From: G016756615 sp050958605
GTDB lineage: Bacteria; Pseudomonadota; Alphaproteobacteria; Rhizobiales; Rhizobiaceae
Direction: 5' to 3'
Assembly: GCF_050958605.1 (NCBI RefSeq)
Contig: NZ_JBJHDO010000002.1
Span: 248,001-312,000, forward strand
DNA: 64,000 nucleotides
Shown here: positions 40,091 through 47,839 of the stretch, piece after piece
Position numbering within the stretch: position 1 is the stretch's first letter
How the letters are laid out: each line of letters starts with the position of its first letter
Notes under the pieces: model-generated
What the model was told of the DNA's origin: nothing
The model's input: only the letters and a program-made list of their open reading frames with translations
The model's database searches: none
Program-made: the position numbers and the translations under genes

Positions 40091-41758
40091 ATGGACAATC
40101 GAACCATGTCTACAGAAAGCTTTGTTGAGGCTCTGGCGCAAATGTCGCCGGATCAGCGCAGGTTGGCCATCGAGGCCGACCCGCTACCCGCCAATATCGG
40201 GCAGTTGCTGGACCAGGCCGCGGCCGAAGCCGGCGACACGCTGGCTTGGAACTTCTTCGAGAGCGGGGAGACCATCACCTACAGGCAGCTCGTCCAGGAG
40301 GTGAACCGCACGGCGAATGCGCTGCGGGCCTGGGGCGTGGCACGCGGCGACCATCTCGCGGTGATGCTGCCCAACTGCCCCCAGATGCCCACGATCTGGC
40401 TGGCGCTCGCTCGCTTGGGCGCCGTGATGGTGCCGGTGAATGTGCGCTACACACGCCGCGAGCTGCGCTACATCCTCGATGATTCCGAGGCCCGGTTTCT
40501 CATCGTGCACCGCGACTTCGCCTCGTTGCTGCCGCCCAGCGCCGACGACGCGGACGAGTTTTCCGTGACGGCCGATCGGATCGCTCTGCTCGGAGCGCCG
40601 ACGACCGATTCCATAGGGCGCTCTTGGGAGGACCTGGCGCGTGGCCAGACGGAAACTTTCGTTGCGGATGCTTCGATCGGGCACGATGATCTGATGAACA
40701 TCCAGTATACGTCCGGCACGACCGGCTTCCCCAAGGGCTGCATGCTGACCCACCGCTACTGGTTGAGCGCGAGCAAGGTCAACGGTATGCGCGATGGCAA
40801 GCGTTTCGAACGGGTCCTGGCCTCGACGCCGTTCTTCTATCTGGATCCGCAGTGGCTGCTTCTCCTGGCATTCCATCAGCGCGGGACGCTCTACGTCGCG
40901 CAACGCCAGAGCGCCAGCAAGTTCGCGGGCTGGCTGCGCGAGCATCGCATCAATTTCTGCTTGTTTCCCGAAGTGGTCTTCAAGCAACCACCGAGCCCCG
41001 ACGACGGCCTCTCCCACCTGCGGCGAGCGAACATCTACGGCGTCCGAAAGGAGGTTCATCCCGAGCTGCGCAAGCGGTTCAATGCCCCGGCCATGGAAGC
41101 ATTCGGCATGACCGAAACGGGGCCGACGCTGTTCATGCCGCTCGAGGTTACCGAGATGATCGGCTCCGGTTCCTGCGGCGTGCCGACAGCGTTTCGCGAA
41201 TGCCGTATCGTCGACGAGAACGGAAACGACGTTGCACGGGGGGAAATCGGCGAGTTGATCGTACGCGGCCCCGGCATGATGCTTGGCTATTACAAGAAGC
41301 CCGAGGCCAATCAGGCATCCTATTTCGGCGAGTGGTTCCGCACGGGCGATCTGTTCCGTCAGGACGAAAAGGGGTTCTTCTACATCGTCGGACGACTGAA
41401 GGACATGGTGCGCAGGGCCGGTGAGAACATCGCGGCGCGCGAAGTGGAGGCCGTGCTGAAGAACCTGCCCGAGGTGCACGACGCCGCCGTGGTGCCCGTT
41501 CCGGACGACCTGCGCGGGCAGGAAGTGAAGGCCTACATAGTCCTTCAGCCGGACGCCTCTGCCAACGAGTTGCCCACCCAGCAGATATTCGACCACTGCA
41601 CGCGAAATCTGGCCTCGTTCAAGGTGCCGCGATACCTGGAATTCGTGGCCTCCTTGCCCAAGACCCCTTCCGAAAAGATCGCCAAGAGCGAGCTGATACG
41701 TGCCAAGAGCGATCTGCGGGTCGGTGCATATGACCGGGTCGACGGGCTGTGGCGCTGA
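40091..41758 (+). CDS. AMP-dependent acyl-CoA synthetase/ligase
   Basis: A 555-residue adenylating enzyme. The P-loop is YTSGTTGFPKG (about residues 204-214), FGMTETGP and RTGDLF mark the adenylate and hinge regions, and the catalytic lysine is in KTPSEKIAKSEL. It is closest in type to CaiC/crotonobetaine-CoA and other medium- or aromatic-acid CoA ligases. It would convert an acid to its CoA thioester for catabolism; the adjacent amidase could supply that acid. ATG 40106 is an alternative start. The stop overlaps a possible GTG start of the amidase. Confidence 0.9.
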   Translation: MDNRTMSTESFVEALAQMSPDQRRLAIEADPLPANIGQLLDQAAAEAGDTLAWNFFESGETITYRQLVQEVNRTANALRAWGVARGDHLAVMLPNCPQMPTIWLALARLGAVMVPVNVRYTRRELRYILDDSEARFLIVHRDFASLLPPSADDADEFSVTADRIALLGAPTTDSIGRSWEDLARGQTETFVADASIGHDDLMNIQYTSGTTGFPKGCMLTHRYWLSASKVNGMRDGKRFERVLASTPFFYLDPQWLLLLAFHQRGTLYVAQRQSASKFAGWLREHRINFCLFPEVVFKQPPSPDDGLSHLRRANIYGVRKEVHPELRKRFNAPAMEAFGMTETGPTLFMPLEVTEMIGSGSCGVPTAFRECRIVDENGNDVARGEIGELIVRGPGMMLGYYKKPEANQASYFGEWFRTGDLFRQDEKGFFYIVGRLKDMVRRAGENIAAREVEAVLKNLPEVHDAAVVPVPDDLRGQEVKAYIVLQPDASANELPTQQIFDHCTRNLASFKVPRYLEFVASLPKTPSEKIAKSELIRAKSDLRVGAYDRVDGLWR

Positions 41759-41775
41759 GCGAGGACGAAGAAATC

Positions 41776-43218
41776 ATGGACGATATCTGGAAGAAGCCGG
41801 CGCATGAGCTGGCGCGTTTGATCCGCGAACGACAGCTATCGTCTCGCGAGGTGGTGGGGATCTTCCTGGATCGTATCCGGCGCCTGAACGGTCCGGTCAA
41901 CGCATTCGCGCTGATCGACGAAGAGGAGGCGCTCCGGGGCGCGGACACAGCTGACGTCGAGCTCAGCTCAGGCGTGTGCCGGGGCCCGCTTCATGGCCTT
42001 CCGGTTCACGTGAAGGATCTCCTGTCGACCGCGGGCATGCGCACGGCGCTGGGATCGATCGCTTTCGAGAACAATATCCCGAAGCACGACGCAGGGGCGA
42101 TCGCGCGGGTGCGCGACGCGGGCGGCATTATCATAGGCAAGACGACGACGCCCGAACTCGGCCACAAGGTCCTCACGGATAGCCCGCTGCATGGCGTCAC
42201 ACGCAATCCCTGGTCGCTGGAGCACTCCCCCGGTGGTTCGAGCGGCGGCGCGGCCGTGGCCGTGGCCATGGGATTCGGCCCCCTCGGCGTCAGCACCGAC
42301 GGTGCCGGCTCCGGGCGCATACCGGCTGCCTGCTGTGGCGTCGTGGGGCTCAAGCCCACCCTGGGAGCGGTGCCGCACGAAACCTCGCCGGATCTGTTCG
42401 GTTCGCTGACCTGCATCGGCAGCATGGCGCGGGACGTCGAGGACCTCGTGATGCTCCACAATGTGATGGCGGGCCCGGACCGGCGTGACCCATGGTCTTT
42501 TGGCGGCAGCAAGATGCCACTCCGCCTCGCCGATGATCCTATCGCCGTGCTGCGTGGCCTGCGGGTCATGTGGCTGCCGCGCACGGTGAACAGGCATCTG
42601 GACTCCGATGTCGAAACGCATTGCTCGCACGCCGTCTCGCTGATGGCCGAAAGCGGGGCGATGATCGTCGAAGGCCCCGGGCAGTTTGACTGGGCCCTGG
42701 ACGAAGCTCTCCTGCTCATGCGGTCCTATCAGGGAACACGCTTCAAGGACTTGCTCGCACGCTGGCGCGACAGAATGGACAGCACGACCGTGGCGTCGAT
42801 CGAGGACGGCGTGAAGCTGCGCGCGGAAACGGTGCGCCAGGCGCTGTTCGCGCGCACCGAGCTGCTGAGGCGTATCCAGGCGCTGTTCGATCATGCCGAC
42901 GTGATCGTCACACCAACGGTCTCGGCACCCGCGCTGCCCGCCTCACAGCGCGCCGACGAACCTCTCACGGTCGACGGTGCGCCGGTCGGATCACTGCGTG
43001 AAAACTGGTACAGCTACACCATCCCCTTCAACCCCAGCGGAAATCCTGCGATCTCGGTGCCATGCGGCTTCGCCGCGAACGGGATCCCCGTCGGTCTGCA
43101 AGTTGTCGCGCCCTGGCACGAGGAGCAGCGTCTCGTGGCCGTGGCTGCGGCCCTGTCGCACCTCAAGCCGTGGCGACATGCCTGGCCCTCACTCGCAGTC
43201 GAGGCGGAACGCACATGA
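41776..43218 (+). CDS. Amidase-signature-family hydrolase
   Basis: A 480-residue amidase from ATG 41776 (GTG 41749 is an alternative). The catalytic triad is visible: Lys80 in PVHVKDLL, the cis-serine in GGSSGGAAVAV (Ser155/156), and the nucleophile Ser179 in DGAGSGRIPAA. The family form is usually GGSIRIPA, so the S-G-R variant is noted. It hydrolyses an amide to a carboxylic acid and ammonia or amine. Placed between the acyl-CoA ligase and a degenerate amidohydrolase in the ABC transporter operon, it is the likely first enzyme acting on the imported compound (inference). Confidence 0.9.
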   Translation: MDDIWKKPAHELARLIRERQLSSREVVGIFLDRIRRLNGPVNAFALIDEEEALRGADTADVELSSGVCRGPLHGLPVHVKDLLSTAGMRTALGSIAFENNIPKHDAGAIARVRDAGGIIIGKTTTPELGHKVLTDSPLHGVTRNPWSLEHSPGGSSGGAAVAVAMGFGPLGVSTDGAGSGRIPAACCGVVGLKPTLGAVPHETSPDLFGSLTCIGSMARDVEDLVMLHNVMAGPDRRDPWSFGGSKMPLRLADDPIAVLRGLRVMWLPRTVNRHLDSDVETHCSHAVSLMAESGAMIVEGPGQFDWALDEALLLMRSYQGTRFKDLLARWRDRMDSTTVASIEDGVKLRAETVRQALFARTELLRRIQALFDHADVIVTPTVSAPALPASQRADEPLTVDGAPVGSLRENWYSYTIPFNPSGNPAISVPCGFAANGIPVGLQVVAPWHEEQRLVAVAAALSHLKPWRHAWPSLAVEAERT

Positions 43219-44066
43219 TCATCGACTATGGCAGCCGGCCTCCGGTACCCGAGTTCACGCAGTCGAACACATCGCACCTGCAGCGTTATCGCTCCGTCTA
43301 TGCATCGAGCGAGCGGGCGGCCGGAGAAAGCGGCACGGACACCTTCGCAGAATTCCTCGCGGCCTATGACAGCGTCGGCGCACAGCACATCGTCGTGAAG
43401 GCCCGCGATCTGGAAACCACCTTCGGATGGCGGATTTCCAATGAGGACGTCGCCAGGTTCTGCCGCGAGAACGGCCCGCGCTTCATCGGCTTCGCGGGAG
43501 TCGATCCGCACAAGGGCATGACGGCGGTCCGCGAGTTCGAGACTGCGGTGCGCGAGATGGGCCTGCGCGGCCTGAACCTGCAGTGCTTCGAACACAAGCT
43601 CGCAATCAACGACAAGCGCCTCTACCCCCTCTACGCGAAATGCGTCGAGCTCGACGTGCCGGTCAACATCCACAGCAGCATCAACTTCTCCACCGCGACG
43701 CTGATGGAATACGGCCGGCCGATCCTGCTCGACGAGGTCATGGTGCATTTTCCTGAACTACGGGTCTGCGCGGCGCCCCCCGGATTTCCCTGGGTGCACG
43801 AATTGATCGGCGTCGCTTGGCGCCACGCCAATGTCCATATCGGTCTCGTCGCGGTTCGGCCAAAATATCTCAACGTGCCCGGCTCGGGCTATGAGCCGCT
43901 GCTCCAATACGGCCGCACGCTCCTCCAAGATCGGATCATTTTCGGCTCCGCCTACCCGATGATGCCGATCCAACGCACCGTGAGGGAGGTAGAAGCGCTG
44001 CCGCTCGACGAGAGCGTCAAGCGCAAATGGCTTTACGAGAACGCGAAAAGATTCCTACGGATCTGA
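43215..44066 (+). CDS. Amidohydrolase 2-family protein lacking metal-binding residues
   Basis: A 283-residue TIM-barrel protein of the amidohydrolase 2 (ACMSD-like, PF04909) type, coupled to the amidase by an ATGA overlap. The first-strand D-x-H-x-H metal motif is replaced by D-Y-G-S-R at residues 4-8. The His after strand 6 (usually AHLGG) is replaced in VCAAPPGFPW (residues 184-193), and the strand-8 Asp of GSDYP is Ala246 in FGSAYPMM. Only the strand-5 His (His153, VNIHSS) remains. It therefore appears unable to bind the catalytic metal in the normal way. It may be a structural or regulatory pseudoenzyme, or use a different chemistry. Confidence 0.8.
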   Translation: MIIDYGSRPPVPEFTQSNTSHLQRYRSVYASSERAAGESGTDTFAEFLAAYDSVGAQHIVVKARDLETTFGWRISNEDVARFCRENGPRFIGFAGVDPHKGMTAVREFETAVREMGLRGLNLQCFEHKLAINDKRLYPLYAKCVELDVPVNIHSSINFSTATLMEYGRPILLDEVMVHFPELRVCAAPPGFPWVHELIGVAWRHANVHIGLVAVRPKYLNVPGSGYEPLLQYGRTLLQDRIIFGSAYPMMPIQRTVREVEALPLDESVKRKWLYENAKRFLRI

Positions 44067-44094
44067 TCCCGATGCGGCACAGGGAGGGGTAGCT

Positions 44095-45000
44095 ATGGCT
44101 TCATTGACCGGAATGGCGAGATCGGCCGCGGAGCCCGCGCGAGAGCTCGGGCGGCCGCTGCGAGACCGGTTTGTCTCTTTCGTCCTGCTCCTGCCGGCCT
44201 TGCTGCTGCTGACGCTGTTTCTCGTCAGTGTCGTCAGGATGATCGCAATGGCGTTCGTGGACGACGACGGCTTCACGCTGGCGCTGTATCGCGAGTTCAT
44301 CGCGCGCCCGGACTACATCTGGATCTACGTGCGCACGATCGCCGTTTCGCTCGTGGTCACGTTTCTCAGCATCGTCGTCGGCTATCCGATAGCCTTCGGC
44401 ATCTGGCGGCACAAGGGCAATCGCAACGTCCTGATGATCCTGGTGATCCTGCCCTGGCTGGTGAGCATCGTCGTGCGCACCTATGGCTGGATCGTCATTC
44501 TCGGCCCGCGTGGGCTTGTCAACGAACTGCTCAAATGGGTAGGCGTGATCGAAAGCCCCATCCGGCTGATGTTCAACACCACGGGTGTGGTGATCGGGCT
44601 TGTCCACGTGCTGGTGCCGTTCATGATCATTTCGATCTTGACGGTGCTGCTCCATCTGGACAGAAGCCTCGACGAAGCTAGCAAGAGCCTCGGGGCGCGA
44701 CCGTGGCACGGCTTCCTGCGCGTGACCTTGCCCCTGTCCGTTCCGGGGATCATCTCGGGGTCAATCCTGGTCTTCCTGATGTCGACCGGCGCCATCGTAA
44801 CACCGATCCTGCTGGGGGGCGTGCAGGACCGCATGGTCGGAACCCAGATCTACCAGGAGGCCATCCAGACATTCAATTTTCCGAAGGCATCGATGCTGGC
44901 TTTCCTTCTTCTGCTATCCGGTCTGGCCATCGTCCTGCCGTTGCAGCGGCTCGAACGCAAACTGACCGCCTGGTCCCACAACCGAAAGGATGAAGCATGA
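44095..45000 (+). CDS. ABC transporter permease, PotB-like
   Basis: A 301-residue permease with an N-terminal cytoplasmic tail and about six hydrophobic segments. The EAA loop is LDEASKSLGARPWHGFLRVTLPLS in outline (key E-A-S, G-A, P). GVQDRMVGTQIYQEAIQTFNFP is a block of spermidine/putrescine-type permeases. It pairs with the next gene to form the channel. The start is preceded by GGGAGGGG. Translation of the following permease is coupled by a 4-base overlap. Confidence 0.9.
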   Translation: MASLTGMARSAAEPARELGRPLRDRFVSFVLLLPALLLLTLFLVSVVRMIAMAFVDDDGFTLALYREFIARPDYIWIYVRTIAVSLVVTFLSIVVGYPIAFGIWRHKGNRNVLMILVILPWLVSIVVRTYGWIVILGPRGLVNELLKWVGVIESPIRLMFNTTGVVIGLVHVLVPFMIISILTVLLHLDRSLDEASKSLGARPWHGFLRVTLPLSVPGIISGSILVFLMSTGAIVTPILLGGVQDRMVGTQIYQEAIQTFNFPKASMLAFLLLLSGLAIVLPLQRLERKLTAWSHNRKDEA

Positions 45001-45794
45001 TGAGCGTGGCGTGGAGTCGTGTCGCCCTGTGGTGCCTCATCTTTCTGCTGCCCGCTCCGATTCTGATCGTCGTCGTTTCCTCGTTCAGCGAGGTCGGCTA
45101 CATCCGGTTTCCCCCAGGCGCGCTGTCGCTGCGCTGGTACGCGGAGTTCCTGTCGGACCCACGCTGGCTGGAAGGGTTGATGATCAGCCTTGGCCTAGCC
45201 GCAGCCGGGGCCGTCGTCAGCACGCTGTCCGCCTTCATGGCAGCGCTCGTTGTAGTACGGTCGAACAGGCGGTTCGCCAATGTGTTCGAGACGGCGGTGC
45301 TGATGCCGATCCTGTTCCCGCATGCCGCGCTCGGCGTCGCGATGCTGGCTCTCTTGTCCATGTTCAAAATCTACGGGACATTCGCGGGACTTCTGCTCGT
45401 GCACTGCATCATAACGCTGCCTTACGCCTATCGTCCCATCTCGGTCAGCCTGCGCAAGCTCGATCCGTCCATGGAGGAGGCCTCGCTCAGCCTCGGCGCA
45501 CGGAACTGGCAGACATTCTGGCGCGTCACCGTGCCCCTTGTCCGTCCCGGCGTCATCACGGCGCTGCTGTTCAGCTTTATCCTGTCGTTCGACGAGGTGA
45601 CGGTGACCATGTTCCTCGTAGGTCCCCATGTCACGACGCTGCCCGTGCAGATCTATTCGTTTATCCAGGAGAGCGGCACGCCGGTCGTCGCCGCGATCTC
45701 GACCACCCTCGTGCTGTTCACGATGCTCATGATACTGCTCCTCGAACGCATCGTCGGATTGCAGTTCTTCGTCGAACCCGACAGGCCGCGTTGA
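44997..45794 (+). CDS. ABC transporter permease, PotC-like
   Basis: A 265-residue permease with about six hydrophobic segments. The EAA loop is MEEASLSLGARNWQTFWRVTVPLV in outline, and FILSFDEVTVTMFLVGPHVTTLP is diagnostic of PotC-type subunits. It overlaps the previous permease gene (ATGA) and is the last gene of the operon. Its 3' flank to 45852 shows no clear terminator. Confidence 0.9.
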   Translation: MMSVAWSRVALWCLIFLLPAPILIVVVSSFSEVGYIRFPPGALSLRWYAEFLSDPRWLEGLMISLGLAAAGAVVSTLSAFMAALVVVRSNRRFANVFETAVLMPILFPHAALGVAMLALLSMFKIYGTFAGLLLVHCIITLPYAYRPISVSLRKLDPSMEEASLSLGARNWQTFWRVTVPLVRPGVITALLFSFILSFDEVTVTMFLVGPHVTTLPVQIYSFIQESGTPVVAAISTTLVLFTMLMILLLERIVGLQFFVEPDRPR

Positions 45795-45852
45795 TGCTCG
45801 TCCAGGGGATCTGCGCCAATTGCCGGCGCAGCCCGACCGAGCGCGTCCGCCG

Positions 45853-45990
45853 TCAGCTGAGCGCCCGCGCTGCCAGCACGATCCTCGACATGGCGGTGTA
45901 AAGGGGGAGGGCCGTGAAGACCCAGGCGGGCGCTCCCTGGCAGCAACAGCCCGCTGCAATGGTTATGAAAGAGGCGCTTGCGATCGGCAT
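45853..45990 (-). pseudogene. Short membrane-protein fragment at the right end of the insertion
   Basis: A minus-strand frame of 45 codons from ATG 45990 gives MPIASASFITIAAGCCCQG, then APAWVFTALPLYTAMSRIVL and the end AARALS before TGA. Two hydrophobic segments and an Arg-containing end look like the C-terminal part of a membrane protein. The open frame continues upstream through the 16-bp repeat to a TAA just after choX. It may be a remnant left at the insertion end or a real small protein. No family was recognised. Confidence 0.3.
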
Positions 45991-46056
45991 AAAAACGCCG
46001 CTCAGCGCCTCCACATATTCCTCAAAACGATGCCAACCACTGAAGCTGCTAAGTTT

Positions 46057-46072
46057 TTCTGACTCGGTAGAA
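46057..46072 (-). repeat. Right copy of 16-bp terminal inverted repeat
   Basis: TTCTGACTCGGTAGAA, exact reverse complement of 36337-36352, 17 bases beyond the choX stop codon. Confidence 0.7.
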
Positions 46073-46089
46073 TTAAGGGCTTATGCCGA

Positions 46090-47025
46090 TCAGCCCTCCA
46101 GCGCGGCCTTCACAGCCGCCGGGGCATCGCCGCCGTCGAAGGTCGTGACGCCGTTCAGCCAGGGTGTGATCGCATCGGGATTGGCCTTGAGCCATTCCTT
46201 TGCGACCGTGTTGGCGTCGCCACCCTTGAGGATGGCGTCCATCATGGTGTTTTCCATCGACAGGTCGAACTTCAGATTGGATACGAACTTTCCGACGTTC
46301 GGACACTCCGTCAGGTAGCCCTTGCGCACGTTGGTATGCACGGTGGCAGCTCCAAAGCCGGAATCACCCATGCCATCGAGATAGGTGATCTTCATCTCGC
46401 CCATAACGGGATGCGGGGTCCAGCCGAGGAACACGATCCACTGATTGTCCTTCATGGCCTGCTCGGCCTGGGTCAGCATGCCGGCTTCGGAAGATTCGAC
46501 GAGTTCGAAGCCAGAGAGATTGTTCTCCGGCTTGGCGATCATTTCGAGAATGATTCGGTTCCCGTCATTGCCGGCCTCGATGCCATAGATCTTGCCATCG
46601 AACTTATCCTTGAACTTGCCAAGGTCGGTCAGCGCCTTGACTCCACCCTCGGCTACGTAGGTCGGGACCACGAGGCCGTAGCCCGCACCGTCGAGGTTCT
46701 TGGCGACGGTCTCGACCGAACCTTCCGCGGCGTACTCCTTGATGTCCGTCGTCATCGACGGCATCCAGTTGCCGAGGAAGACGTCGAGGTCGTTGTTCTT
46801 CAGCGACGCATAGGTGACCGGCACGGAGAGCTGGATGACCTGCGGCTCGTAGCCGAGCGCCGTCAGGAGCACGGAGGCGACGCCGGTGGTCGCCTGAATG
46901 TCGGTCCAGCCGACGTCGGAAAGCCTTACCGTCTTGCAGCTTTCAGGGTCGGCGGCGAAGGCACTTCCCGTGGCGAGGAAGGCCGTGAGGCCGAGACCTG
47001 CGGCCAGGGATTTCATACGCGACAT
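46090..47025 (-). CDS. choX: Choline-binding periplasmic protein ChoX
   Basis: A 311-residue binding protein from ATG 47025 (GGGAG upstream). A signal peptide ending SAFA precedes ADPESCKTVRLSDVGWTD. The aromatic ligand box is represented by VGWTD, LGNWMPSM and LGWTPHPVM, which match choline/acetylcholine-binding ChoX of rhizobia. It delivers choline to ChoW and ChoV, but those genes lie beyond a 9.7-kb intervening locus on the same strand. The promoter is presumably in the 199-base gap shared with the divergent tdk gene. Confidence 0.93.
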   Translation of the reverse strand: MSRMKSLAAGLGLTAFLATGSAFAADPESCKTVRLSDVGWTDIQATTGVASVLLTALGYEPQVIQLSVPVTYASLKNNDLDVFLGNWMPSMTTDIKEYAAEGSVETVAKNLDGAGYGLVVPTYVAEGGVKALTDLGKFKDKFDGKIYGIEAGNDGNRIILEMIAKPENNLSGFELVESSEAGMLTQAEQAMKDNQWIVFLGWTPHPVMGEMKITYLDGMGDSGFGAATVHTNVRKGYLTECPNVGKFVSNLKFDLSMENTMMDAILKGGDANTVAKEWLKANPDAITPWLNGVTTFDGGDAPAAVKAALEG

Positions 47026-47224
47026 GGACAGTCTCCCATTCTTCGTCGGCGCGACGCGGTTTTTGATTGTGCCAGGAGCACAACACCATTTTGCCGTCGT
47101 TTCAAGCCGCGTGTCGCGCCGTGCGCTTTGCCGGATGCGGCAAGGCCGCCCCGCGGGCGAGATTTGGTGTGGACGGCGTGGCCAGCCACTCCCCGCCAGG
47201 GGCGCGATCGGCTTAAAGCGGGAC

Positions 47225-47839
47225 ATGGCCAAGCTCTATTTCCATTATGCAACGATGAATGCCGGCAAGACGACGATGCTGCTCCAGGCATCGTACAACT
47301 ACCGGGAGCGTGGCATGAACACGATGCTGTTCATCGCCGGGCACTACCGTAAGGACGAGAGCACCGGTGTGGTCTCGTCTCGCATCGGGCTGGAGGCCGA
47401 TGCGGAACTCTTTCGCGACGGCGACGATCTTTTTGGGCGCATCGCGGAACATCACGACCGCACCACCGTGCATTGCGTCTTCGTCGACGAGGCGCAGTTC
47501 CTCACGGAGGAACAAGTCTGGCAGCTTGCCCGTGTCGGCGACCGGCTCAACATTCCCGTGATGTGCTATGGGCTGCGCACCGATTTCCAGGGCAAGCTCT
47601 TCTCCGGCTCCCAGGCGCTGCTCGCCCTCGCCGACGAGTTGCGCGAGGTCCGAACCATCTGCCGCTGCGGCCGCAAGGCGACCATGGTCGTGCGCCTGGG
47701 GCCCGACGGCAAGGTGGCAAGACAGGGCGAGCAGGTGGCGATCGGCAAGGATGTCTATGTCTCGCTTTGTCGCCGTCATTGGGAGGAGGAGATGGGTCGC
47801 ATCGAACCGGAGGATCTCATTGGGTTCGTGCGGTCTTAG
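47225..47839 (+). CDS. tdk: Thymidine kinase
   Basis: A 204-residue type II thymidine kinase from ATG 47225. The P-loop is YATMNAGKTTML near residues 8-19, the catalytic Glu lies in VFVDEAQFL, and the structural zinc cysteines are in CRCGRKA and, with His, in CRRHW. It phosphorylates thymidine in nucleotide salvage. It is divergent from choX. The 3' end overlaps the convergent GGDEF gene by 23 bases. Confidence 0.94.
   Translation: MAKLYFHYATMNAGKTTMLLQASYNYRERGMNTMLFIAGHYRKDESTGVVSSRIGLEADAELFRDGDDLFGRIAEHHDRTTVHCVFVDEAQFLTEEQVWQLARVGDRLNIPVMCYGLRTDFQGKLFSGSQALLALADELREVRTICRCGRKATMVVRLGPDGKVARQGEQVAIGKDVYVSLCRRHWEEEMGRIEPEDLIGFVRS

Larger units (their letters stand above)
36337..46072. mobile_element. 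Candidate 9.7-kb insertion splitting choX from choWV
   Basis: The segment lies between choX and choW, genes that are contiguous in known choXWV operons and here keep the same order and strand. Its ends carry a perfect 16-bp inverted repeat, TTCTACCGAGTCAGAA at 36337-36352 and TTCTGACTCGGTAGAA at 46057-46072. Inside is a complete locus: LysR regulator, ABC transporter (ATPase, binding protein, two permeases), acyl-CoA ligase, amidase and amidohydrolase. No transposase or integrase is recognisable and no target-site duplication was found, so the mechanism of insertion is unknown. It is called a candidate element because of the operon disruption and the end repeats. Confidence 0.5.

Noticed and set aside
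36337..46072. Target-site duplication at the ends of the putative insertion
   Set aside because: The bases outside the two 16-bp repeats (AATCAG on the left, TTAAGG on the right) do not match as a direct repeat, so no duplication is claimed.
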